A stretch of 54,492 bases of DNA from DAISIK01 sp036822055 (GTDB lineage Bacteria; Verrucomicrobiota; Verrucomicrobiia; Opitutales; Puniceicoccaceae), in the NCBI GenBank assembly GCA_036822055.1, contig DAISIK010000016.1:1-54492 (forward strand). Direction: 5' to 3'. Made by a program: the position numbers and the translations under genes. The notes under the pieces are model-generated. The model worked only from the letters and a program-made list of their open reading frames with translations. It was not told the origin of the DNA and did no database searches. Shown piece by piece: positions 35,747-42,718 of this stretch (within the stretch, counting starts at the first letter, position 1; every line of letters begins with the position of its first letter).

Positions 35747-36310
35747 ATGCGCAAGATTCTTATATCCTCACTGTTTGCAGTCTCAGCCCTGGCAGCCGAT
35801 CCGGTTCAAGATTCCCTCAACGAGGCGATGGAGGCCTACAAAGCGGGGCGGTTCAGCGAGGCTGCTGGTCAGCTCGACTATGCTGCCCAGCTTGTGAGGG
35901 AAAAGAAGGCGGAGGAAATCGCAAAATCCTTGCCAGACCCACTCGAGGGTTGGACCGCAGAAGATGCCACCTCCCAGGCGAGTGGTGGAGGGTTTATGGG
36001 AAGCGTGACTCAAGCGGAGCGAACCTACTCCAAAGATGGTGGAGGATCCCTGGAGATAACCATTTTGGCTGATTCTCCAATGGTTGCTCAGATGTCGATG
36101 ATGTTTAGCAACCCATCCTTTATCCGTCAGTCTGGCGGCGAGTTCATTCGTATCGGAGGCCAGCCTGCTATGCTTAAGAAGGATGGAAGTAGCATCGAGC
36201 TGAATATGGTCGCTGGTGGAGCCCTAATCACCCTGAATGGAGGCAGCGTTGATGCGGACGAGGTGAAGGCCTATGCTAGCAAGATTGACTTGGAGAGGCT
36301 GACCAAATAG
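35747..36310 (+). CDS. Exported conserved hypothetical protein
   Basis: A 187-residue protein with a short signal peptide (MRKILISSLFAVSALA, probable cleavage before ADPVQ). Residues 20-60 form an amphipathic helical segment resembling a single TPR-like hairpin (NEAMEAYKAGRFSEAAGQLDYAAQLVREKK). The rest is beta-rich with Gly/Ser/Met-rich patches (GGGFMGSVTQAERTYSKDGGGSLEITILAD, read as separate strands). The pattern recalls periplasmic proteins of unknown function in Gram-negatives. It follows the Asp23/Gls24 gene by about 70 bp, with a weak hairpin and T run between, so it may be a separate unit. Confidence 0.7.
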   Translation: MRKILISSLFAVSALAADPVQDSLNEAMEAYKAGRFSEAAGQLDYAAQLVREKKAEEIAKSLPDPLEGWTAEDATSQASGGGFMGSVTQAERTYSKDGGGSLEITILADSPMVAQMSMMFSNPSFIRQSGGEFIRIGGQPAMLKKDGSSIELNMVAGGALITLNGGSVDADEVKAYASKIDLERLTK

Positions 36311-36383
36311 CCGTTCCGTCAGCTTGGGAGAGCGTCAAGAGAAGGGTGGACACTGCGGCTTGGTCCCATATTTAATCCACCTG

Positions 36384-36794
36384 ATGCATTATTTGTTTGA
36401 AGCTCCAATCCTCGAGGCGGCAAGAAACCTCAAAAAAGAGGTTGAGGTTGGTTTTCCCCGAAGTGTCCACCGGGCAGAGCGGTTAATTTGCAGCCTTGAG
36501 GAATACGAGAACAACAACGATGAGGAGTCTCTTTGGGCGGCTTACGAAGCGGGCTACTCACTGATGGCGGAGATGATTCAGGCCCAGCGAACGGACGCTA
36601 CGGAGGTGATCCCTCGTCTTTTAGGCGGAATGAAAATCCTTGTAGCGCGGCTAGGTTTGGCTCAGCAGGATTCAGCCAAAAGGAATCTGCCCCTCGTCTT
36701 TGTTGAAAAGTACACTTTCGGATTCATCGCCGTTTTCGAAGGATTGACCCTTCATTTGAGTCTCACCGAGGTGAGTGCCCTGGCACCGAGCTGA
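36384..36794 (+). CDS. Small helical protein of unknown function
   Basis: Not recognised. From the ATG at 36384 it has 136 residues, predicted mostly helical, with leucine/alanine-rich amphipathic stretches (ILEAARNLKKEVEVGFPRSV, AYEAGYSLMAEMIQAQ, LLGGMKILVARLGLAQ). No signal peptide is present. An in-frame start at 36324 would overlap the preceding intergenic sequence and add a non-conserved-looking MGERQEKGGHCG beginning. It ends just before a strong terminator. Function unknown. Confidence 0.5.
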   Translation: MHYLFEAPILEAARNLKKEVEVGFPRSVHRAERLICSLEEYENNNDEESLWAAYEAGYSLMAEMIQAQRTDATEVIPRLLGGMKILVARLGLAQQDSAKRNLPLVFVEKYTFGFIAVFEGLTLHLSLTEVSALAPS

Positions 36795-36876
36795 GAGAGA
36801 AGGTATCCAATCCCTGCCGACTCTTCTAACGAGTTTTCTTGGTCCCTGAAAAAGTTGCCAAGGCACTTGTAGGAGG

Positions 36877-36909
36877 AAAAAAAAGGCCGCCCAGAGGGCG
36901 GCCTTTTTT
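36877..36909. terminator. Bidirectional intrinsic terminator
   Basis: A GGCCGCC stem (36885-36891) pairs with GGCGGCC (36897-36903), with a possible extra C-G pair (36892/36896) and an AGA loop. Eight A on the left (36877-36884) and six T on the right (36904-36909) give a U run on both strands. It lies between the convergent small gene (ending 36794) and rpmE (ending 36925) and can end both transcripts. Confidence 0.92.
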
Positions 36910-36924
36910 GGAGGAAAGAGCCGA

Positions 36925-37170
36925 TTAGCGTTTCCGGCGGAATTTCGACTGAAACTTTTCGACCCGGCCAGCGGTATCAACAAATCGTTTCTCTCCAGTA
37001 TAAACCGGATGGGAGTCTGCGGTAACATCGCAGACGACGACGCCATAGTCGACACCATCAATGGTTTCTTTACGGTCAGTTTTGATCGTCGAACGGGTTA
37101 GAAATTTGCGCCCAGTGGAGACATCAACAAAGCAGATGGGTCGGTAGGCAGGGTGAATGTTTGCTTTCAT
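36925..37170 (-). CDS. rpmE: 50S ribosomal protein L31, type B
   Basis: Ribosomal protein of the large subunit, 81 residues. MKANIHPAYRPICFVDV and SHPVYTGEKRFVDTAGRVEKFQSKF match the type B (C-minus) form, as in E. coli YkgM. The CxxC zinc ribbon of type A L31 is absent; only two isolated Cys are present. It lies 22 bp downstream of rpmJ. No Shine-Dalgarno precedes the ATG. Type B forms are usually zinc-starvation paralogues under Zur, but can also be the sole copy; which applies here cannot be seen. Confidence 0.95.
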   Translation of the reverse strand: MKANIHPAYRPICFVDVSTGRKFLTRSTIKTDRKETIDGVDYGVVVCDVTADSHPVYTGEKRFVDTAGRVEKFQSKFRRKR

Positions 37171-37192
37171 GACAAATTGGAATCGAGGAATC

Positions 37193-37318
37193 TCAGCCTT
37201 GGCGTGCTTTGAACCGAGGATTAGTCTTGTTAATGACGTAGATGCGCCCGCGACGTTTGACTACTTGGCAATCAGGATGACGGTTCTTGAGCGACTTAAT
37301 GGATGAGACAACTTTCAT
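37193..37318 (-). CDS. rpmJ: 50S ribosomal protein L36, type B
   Basis: Ribosomal protein of 41 residues beginning MKVVSSIKSLKNRHPDCQ and ending NPRFKARQG. It matches the zinc-free type B L36 (YkgO) rather than the four-ligand zinc form: only one Cys remains. An in-frame upstream start at 37381 is rejected because it adds a non-family stretch. With rpmE next to it, the pair reproduces the ykgO-ykgM arrangement of type B paralogues. It is 46 bp downstream of the TPR-like gene and may be read on that transcript or from its own promoter. Confidence 0.93.
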   Translation of the reverse strand: MKVVSSIKSLKNRHPDCQVVKRRGRIYVINKTNPRFKARQG

Positions 37319-37364
37319 GATCTGAATGGGAAAAGGAAGACAGTGAGGCTGAGCGGCAATGAAG

Positions 37365-38090
37365 TCAATCAATATTCTCAAGGAGTTCTGATCTCCACGC
37401 CAGGATCATGGGAAGCCTGGCGATGTTTTGCGGCTGCTCAAAGACAGGGACCCACTCGTCGATAAATTCAATGGCTCTGGGGATCTCTCGGGCGGAGACG
37501 AGAATCTGGATGGCGATGTTGCCAGCGGAAAAGCGATCCTGCAGGGCTGCCTGACGAAAATAATGAAAAGCTTGAAGCGGTTCGTCGAGCGGACCGAGGT
37601 AGATCCTCCCGATCGCGATGAGGATCTCGGGCTCATCGGGGAAGTTGGCGAGGGCAGCCCGGAGAATGTCGAGACCCTTGTGGGCGTATTCTTTCCGGAT
37701 AGCCGTCTCAACTGATGGTGGTGGAGGCCTACCTTTTTCGAGACCGAGGGCAACGATCTTCATGGCCGGGATGTCGTAGGTGATACCATTCGTACCATCG
37801 ATCCAGAAATATAGGTTCTCCGGCCTGAGGGCGATGGCCAGGCGAATATCACTCTCGATACGGCTGATATAGCCTTGGGACCACGATTGAACCGACCGCA
37901 ACCAAGCAATATCCGCTGCCACGGTGCGGAGTCCTCCGAGGAACTGAAAATAAGTGGCGGCTCCGGCAGACTCTATCTTGAGACCGGAAAGTCTGGATGA
38001 AGGAGTGGGATTGAATGCCCGCTGAGAAAGGTTGATCCCGGCGGAGAGAATGCAACCGAGGATTGCTATTCTGACTAGGTTTAAAAACAT
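37365..38090 (-). CDS. Membrane-anchored TPR-like protein, partner of the adjacent ABC transporter
   Basis: Protein of 241 residues. The N-terminal MFLNLVRIAILGCILSAGINL is a membrane anchor or signal. The segment FQFLGGLRTVAADIAWLRSVQSW, followed by helical repeats (SDIRLAIALRPENLYFWIDG, ALANFPDEPEILIAIGRIYL, QAFHYFRQAALQDRFSAGNI), resembles TPR proteins with a GGxRxxxADxxWL motif that accompany ABC-2 exporters in several phyla (recollection, not search). It starts 15 bp after the ABC permease gene. A role as a periplasmic or membrane partner of this exporter is inferred. Confidence 0.7.
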   Translation of the reverse strand: MFLNLVRIAILGCILSAGINLSQRAFNPTPSSRLSGLKIESAGAATYFQFLGGLRTVAADIAWLRSVQSWSQGYISRIESDIRLAIALRPENLYFWIDGTNGITYDIPAMKIVALGLEKGRPPPPSVETAIRKEYAHKGLDILRAALANFPDEPEILIAIGRIYLGPLDEPLQAFHYFRQAALQDRFSAGNIAIQILVSAREIPRAIEFIDEWVPVFEQPQNIARLPMILAWRSELLENID

Positions 38091-38105
38091 GAAGCTGGGG
38101 TGGAG

Positions 38106-38885
38106 CTAAAGTTCTCTTTTGCGGAGGATGAGGATTGCGAGAAAGAGATACAGCGCGACGAAGAGCAAACCATAGGGAATGAGGTCCCATCCAGATCCAG
38201 GACTGGAAGCAGAACGCACTTCCAGGAGCGGAGCTTTAAAGAAAGCAGCAAGGTCCGGGAGGAGTAGGGAGATGGTTTGTCCAAAGATTCGCGACAACCC
38301 GGCACCCTTCTCTACGAGTCGGTCTGCGCTCTCGACGAGGAGCATCCCACAGGTAAAGAGCAGCGAGAGGATGAGGTGGGTGAAGAGGGATGACGCGAAG
38401 CTGGCAATCACAAGGGAGCTGCATCCGAGGATGACCAGGCCGATGAAGCTGTTGGTGGCGATGCGGGGAACTGCGCTGAAAACCTGTCCGAGGTTTTCGG
38501 AAACTCCGAGGGCGAGCATCACGCAGAGAAGGGAAACGTTGAGGAGTACGAAGAGGGCGACGATGCAAAAGATTCCGAGAGCCTTTCCAATAATAACCTC
38601 GTGGTGATTGACGGGACGAGAAAGCAGCATCAGGAGCCAGCGGTGTTCAAGATCCCTCTGGAAAAGTTGGCTGACGAGAGCAATCGTTAGGATGCCACCG
38701 AAAAAGAGATTAATGCCAGTGAAGCTATCGAGAAGAAACTGGGCCAGGTTGTCTCCAAAGTGAAGTTCTCGAAGGAAGAATGCGGAGCTCAGCAGGAGAG
38801 CGCTGAGGAAGGCGATGCCCGTGAAAACATGGGCTCGAACGGCCTCAAGGATGGTAAAGGAAGCAATGGTTGTAATCGGCTTCAT
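38106..38885 (-). CDS. ABC transporter permease (ABC-2 type)
   Basis: Integral membrane protein of 259 residues with about six hydrophobic helices (for example FTGIAFLSALLLSSAFFL, GINLFFGGILTIALVSQLF, FVLLNVSLLCVMLALGV, IPYGLLFVALYLFLAILIL). After the second helix comes FQRDLEHRWLLMLLSRPVNHHEVIIGKALG, a pattern of ABC-2 permeases involved in export or multicopper/gliding-type systems. Its ATG overlaps the stop of the ATP-binding gene by 4 bp, so the two form one transporter. The substrate is unknown. Confidence 0.85.
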   Translation of the reverse strand: MKPITTIASFTILEAVRAHVFTGIAFLSALLLSSAFFLRELHFGDNLAQFLLDSFTGINLFFGGILTIALVSQLFQRDLEHRWLLMLLSRPVNHHEVIIGKALGIFCIVALFVLLNVSLLCVMLALGVSENLGQVFSAVPRIATNSFIGLVILGCSSLVIASFASSLFTHLILSLLFTCGMLLVESADRLVEKGAGLSRIFGQTISLLLPDLAAFFKAPLLEVRSASSPGSGWDLIPYGLLFVALYLFLAILILRKREL

Positions 38886-39628
38886 GATTTTACCTGATTC
38901 TCCATTTCAATGATCCTTTCGAAGGCAAGTTTGGGACCGCGGCCATCGCCGACTTCTCCAACCTCAAAGACTTTGCCGGCATGGAGCAAGGTGTAGGTAT
39001 CCCCGACCTTGGCGACTTGCTCGAGATCGTGGGAACAAAGGAGAATGCTGGTGCCCCGAGTGCGAAGGTCCTGAATGATGGTGGTGATCACATCAGCAAC
39101 GACGGGATCGAGCCCGGCAGTGGGCTCGTCCAGGATGATGAGGTCGGGCTTGTGAATGAGGGCTTGGCAGAGGGCAACCTTTTGAAGCATACCCTTGGAA
39201 TAGGTTCGGAGCGGTCTCTTGAGTGCTTCTGGCTGGAAGCGCAGCCGCTCAAGGATGGGGGCGGCTGCCGCTTCGACTTCGGTGCGGGTAATGCCAAATA
39301 ATGCACCGCTGAGGCGAAGGGTTTCAGAAGCCGTCAATTGGGGAGGGAACCAGGGAGCCTCAGGCAGGTACCCGATCCTCTGGCGAACCTGGGTGGAAGG
39401 GGGCTGGCCAAAAACCTCGACCACTCCGCTGTCTGGACGGGTGAGACCGAGGAGAATGCGGATCGAAGTACTTTTCCCGCTGCCATTGGGTCCCAGCAGG
39501 CAAGAGACTGATCCTCTTGGAACGGCAAAATCGATCCCACGAAGAGCGATAAAACGTTTGCGAAGGCCGCTGTGAAAGGTCTTGGCAACTCGGCCCAAAG
39601 AGCATGCTAAAGGCTCGGAATGTTTCAT
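38882..39628 (-). CDS. ABC transporter ATP-binding protein
   Basis: Nucleotide-binding subunit of 248 residues. Walker A is GPNGSGKST (46-54), the signature is YSKGM (143-147, in place of LSGGQ, common in ABC-2 exporters), and Walker B with the catalytic Glu is LIILDEPT (163-170), followed by the D-loop GLD and the switch His in LLCSHDLEQV. It overlaps acyP upstream and the permease downstream by 4 bp each, giving a tightly coupled unit. Confidence 0.95.
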   Translation of the reverse strand: MKHSEPLACSLGRVAKTFHSGLRKRFIALRGIDFAVPRGSVSCLLGPNGSGKSTSIRILLGLTRPDSGVVEVFGQPPSTQVRQRIGYLPEAPWFPPQLTASETLRLSGALFGITRTEVEAAAAPILERLRFQPEALKRPLRTYSKGMLQKVALCQALIHKPDLIILDEPTAGLDPVVADVITTIIQDLRTRGTSILLCSHDLEQVAKVGDTYTLLHAGKVFEVGEVGDGRGPKLAFERIIEMENQVKS

Positions 39629-39897
39629 GGCAGAATGGAGAAAGTTTTAAGATCCCCGAGAGGCTCAAGTTGTTTCGAATCCGTTGAACGAATGAATCCG
39701 TCGAGGGCCGACTCTATTTCCGCGAGGAAGGCATCAAGTTCCTCAGGCGAGCCTTGAACGATCAGTTGAACGCGTCCGTCAGCTAGATTTTTGACGGTGC
39801 CAATGACATCGTAGCCTCGAGCAATCTGAAGGGTCTGGTAGCGAAAACCGACCCCCTGAACGTGACCTGTAAAATGGACCTCTCTTCTCTCAAGCAT
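39625..39897 (-). CDS. acyP: Acylphosphatase
   Basis: Small cytoplasmic hydrolase of carboxyl-phosphate bonds, 90 residues. The family signature is VHFTGHVQGVGFRYQT with the catalytic Arg in GFR, followed by GTVKNLADGRVQLIVQGSPEEL with the catalytic Asn. It is the first gene of the overlapping acyP-ABC cluster and sits about 90 bp downstream of the K+ channel gene. Its coupling to an ABC exporter has no obvious biochemical reason and may simply reflect cotranslation. Confidence 0.95.
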   Translation of the reverse strand: MLERREVHFTGHVQGVGFRYQTLQIARGYDVIGTVKNLADGRVQLIVQGSPEELDAFLAEIESALDGFIRSTDSKQLEPLGDLKTFSILP

Positions 39898-39943
39898 CTT
39901 CTCTCTATGGAAGCTGAAGTGGGGCAGGAGTCGAGGACGGAAG

Positions 39944-39957
39944 TCCGGAGCTCCGGA
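39944..39957. promoter_or_regulatory. 14-bp perfect palindrome upstream of acyP
   Basis: TCCGGAGCTCCGGA is a perfect palindrome located 47 bp upstream of the acyP start, in the short gap between the K+ channel and acyP. It could be an operator for the acyP cluster or the base of a small hairpin ending the channel transcript; no T run follows. Confidence 0.25.
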
Positions 39958-39987
39958 TCTCGCTTTGGGATAAAGGGCGCGGTCCGA

Positions 39988-41691
39988 TCAGGACTTGCAG
40001 AAGAGCTTCACAAATTGATCTCGCTGTTCGTTGGTACCGAGCATGAAGAGCTTACACTGGGGGTGCAGCACAGCATCCGGACCAGGGTTGCTATTGTATT
40101 GATCTCCATCCTCAATGGCGAGGACCACCAAATTAGTGGCCGCGCCGATACCGCTTTCAAGGAGGGTTTTTCCGGCAAGCTTCTCAGGGACGTGCAGGGA
40201 AAAAAAGTCGGCACCTTCCCCAACCATGACCGGTTCCCGATTCGAGAGGTAGGCGGTGATGAACTCACAGCCGAGGGATGCATAGCTGATGACGAAATCG
40301 GCACCGGCACGGTAAATGGCCTCAATGTTTCGCTCGCGGGTGATTCGGCTTACGATGCCGATCTCTGGTCGGAGGCGACGGCAGTAGACGGTGAGATGGA
40401 TATTCTGAGCGTCATCGTGTGTCGTGAGGGCCACTGCGCTGACGCTATCGATGCCGGCTCGTTTCATGGTGGCGAGGTCGCTTCCGTTTCCAATAATTAC
40501 CTCATCACAGAATTCTCCAAGAGTTTCCTCGAGCTTAGGGTTGAGGTCGAGGATGCGAACGTGAACGCCGCGTCGCTTGAGGGCCCGGGCGGTGGATTGG
40601 CCAACTTTGCCACCCCCGATGACCAGGACTTGGTGTTTCTTTTTCTCTCCCGTGCCAAGGAGACGGTTTAGCCGATTGATCTGGGAAGCGGAGCCAACGG
40701 CGACGGGCACGAAGGTTTCTTCGAGTACGGCGTCTGGTTGGACAGGGCAGAGTTTTCCTGATTTCCAAACGCCCACGACGTTTACTCCAGTACGCTCTCG
40801 GAGATTTGCATCGCGGAGGGTGACCCCAGCCAAGGGGGTGTCGTGAACGAGAAACTCGACAATGACGAGATCCCGGAAGCGCCCGATTTCATGGGCAGTT
40901 CCAATCCCGGCGCTAACTCGAGTGGCAAGTTGCTCGCCGAGACGAACCTTGAGCGGGAGTGGATAAGTTGCCCCGCTGAGTTTGAAAATATCAACCGAAT
41001 CCTCCTCTTCAGCGAGAGCGATGATGGGCAGATTCTGATCGATCGAACGCACGGTAAGAATGATGTTGGTGTTGACCATATCCTCTGCGTTGGCGAGGAG
41101 GAGGCGTGCATTTTCGACGTTGAGGGCCCGGTAAGTGTCAGGATCATCAATCGGGGCATTGATGACGTTGAAGCCATCTTCTTGCAGTTGCACCGCTTGC
41201 TCGGCGTCGTCCTCGAGAAGGCAATAGGGTATGCCCATGACCTTCAGTTTGCGGATCAGACCGTTGGTAATCCAATCCCGACGACAGATGATCAAATGGT
41301 CCTTTGTTTGGCCGGGAACCGATTTGGGGACAGCAGCCTTGATCTGCGCCTCGAGCCACGGGGCATAGAAGAAGCGGATGAAAGCAAAGGGCAACATAAT
41401 GATGAGCAGGATGAGGCCTGAGACGAGGACAAGTGTGCTGAAGAGGCGTCCAGCATCAGAAGTGAAGGTGATGTCCCCAAAGCCAAGGGTACTCATCACG
41501 GTGAGGGTCCAATAGAGACCGGTGAGCCACGAGTGTTTTTGTCCCTCGAGAAGCATCAATACATGAAAGCCGATGCTGTAGACAGTAACTAGAACTGCGA
41601 GAATGAGGAGGTATGAGCCGAGAGCACCAAGGTTTCTTTTCGCCTTCGGATCGCGAAGGAAATAGGACATTTGGGATACGAGAAACTTCAT
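39988..41691 (-). CDS. K+ channel with two RCK (TrkA-N) domains
   Basis: Inner-membrane potassium channel of 567 residues. Two transmembrane helices (about 24-48 and 83-107) flank the pore loop with selectivity filter TLGFGD at 68-73. A tandem pair of cytoplasmic RCK domains follows: the first Rossmann unit starts HLIICRRDWITNGLIRKLK, the second VLVIGGGKVGQSTARALKRRG, each followed by a TrkA-C-like segment. The filter has Leu in place of the usual Val of TVGYG. The doubled RCK in one chain is like MthK-type gating rings formed without separate subunits, or the BK-type layout. Ligand (NAD, Ca2+ or nucleotide) is unknown. Confidence 0.9.
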   Translation of the reverse strand: MKFLVSQMSYFLRDPKAKRNLGALGSYLLILAVLVTVYSIGFHVLMLLEGQKHSWLTGLYWTLTVMSTLGFGDITFTSDAGRLFSTLVLVSGLILLIIMLPFAFIRFFYAPWLEAQIKAAVPKSVPGQTKDHLIICRRDWITNGLIRKLKVMGIPYCLLEDDAEQAVQLQEDGFNVINAPIDDPDTYRALNVENARLLLANAEDMVNTNIILTVRSIDQNLPIIALAEEEDSVDIFKLSGATYPLPLKVRLGEQLATRVSAGIGTAHEIGRFRDLVIVEFLVHDTPLAGVTLRDANLRERTGVNVVGVWKSGKLCPVQPDAVLEETFVPVAVGSASQINRLNRLLGTGEKKKHQVLVIGGGKVGQSTARALKRRGVHVRILDLNPKLEETLGEFCDEVIIGNGSDLATMKRAGIDSVSAVALTTHDDAQNIHLTVYCRRLRPEIGIVSRITRERNIEAIYRAGADFVISYASLGCEFITAYLSNREPVMVGEGADFFSLHVPEKLAGKTLLESGIGAATNLVVLAIEDGDQYNSNPGPDAVLHPQCKLFMLGTNEQRDQFVKLFCKS

Positions 41692-41819
41692 AGGTCCGAA
41701 GGAATCTGAGGAGAGTCGCAGTGGAGTTTGGACAGCTCGAGAGATTCGACAAGCTGGAAACGATGGATTCGTCCCCTGCTGTAATCAGTGGAGGGGGGCT
41801 GAAAGGAGGATTTCAGGTT

Positions 41820-42659
41820 TCAAGACCGGGTAAGTGAAACCCTTGGAACGGGGTTACTGATTTCCTCTGGAAGGGAGTAGGTGAGAGCCGCTCGACGGCG
41901 AAAAGCTGCTGGTGAAATTCCCCGAACAGCGGTGAAAACCCGGGTAAAGTGGTGGCGGTCACAAAAACCACAGTCTTCGGCGATGGAGTCGATTTTCTCG
42001 TTAGAATGATGGAGGATGGAACAGGCCCAGGCGATGCGACGCTCTTTTTGAAAGCGGGCGGGGGTTTTTCCGGTCTCTGCCTTGAAGAGGCGAATGAAGG
42101 CGTTGAGGTTCATCCCGGAGAAGCGGGCGAGTTCCTTGACCGGAGTGTGAAATGGTAAGTGAGATTCGAGGTAGCGTAGAGCCCTGCTGATTGTTTCTGA
42201 AGCGGGTGCAAATGGACTCAGCCAGTCGTCTTTTGGGATCAAGGCAAGGACCTGAGTTAGAAAAGCGGCGAGACGCCACGGATGCGCTGCGGACGGATCG
42301 GCAGAGGACAGGAGAAGGATTTGAGACTGTAGCTCGGACGTGGCTTCCAGATGGCAGATCTGGGGCGAACGAAGGGTCTCCTTGGTGAGAAAATGGATAT
42401 AAAAATGAAAAGACGGTTTGACCAATTGGGTGCTGAAGTTTGTTTCGGGCGGGATCAGGTAGATCTTCTCTGGCACGATTTCAACCTCATCTGCCGTAGT
42501 ACGGATGGTAGCCCCAGCAGACCGATTCCAGTAAAGACGCCAGTAGGGAGCTCGAAGGTCCCGGTAGTTCCACTGCTTAAGGGTTGTCGAGGCTGCGATG
42601 AGGATCTGCAAACTGAGGCCATCCAGTCGGCGCAGGCCGGACCTTTCTGCGTATTTCAT
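41820..42659 (-). CDS. AraC-family transcriptional regulator
   Basis: Regulator of 279 residues. The N-terminal half has a cupin-like sensor (IYLIPPETNFSTQLVKPSFHFYIHF). The C-terminal about 100 residues form the AraC double HTH with ELARFSGMNLNAFIRLFKAETGK (first helix pair) and IAEDCGFCDRHHFTRVFTAVRGISPAAFRRR (second). It is divergent from the glycoside-hydrolase gene starting at 42719 (or 42671), which is its likely target. The intergenic gap is about 59 bp if the GTG start is used and only 11 bp with the ATG, so the GTG is favoured. Confidence 0.9.
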   Translation of the reverse strand: MKYAERSGLRRLDGLSLQILIAASTTLKQWNYRDLRAPYWRLYWNRSAGATIRTTADEVEIVPEKIYLIPPETNFSTQLVKPSFHFYIHFLTKETLRSPQICHLEATSELQSQILLLSSADPSAAHPWRLAAFLTQVLALIPKDDWLSPFAPASETISRALRYLESHLPFHTPVKELARFSGMNLNAFIRLFKAETGKTPARFQKERRIAWACSILHHSNEKIDSIAEDCGFCDRHHFTRVFTAVRGISPAAFRRRAALTYSLPEEISNPVPRVSLTRS

Positions 42660-42718
42660 CCATAAAAAAGATGATTCACTACACAGGGAGGCAAGCTAGT
42701 TTATGGTATATTGAAATT

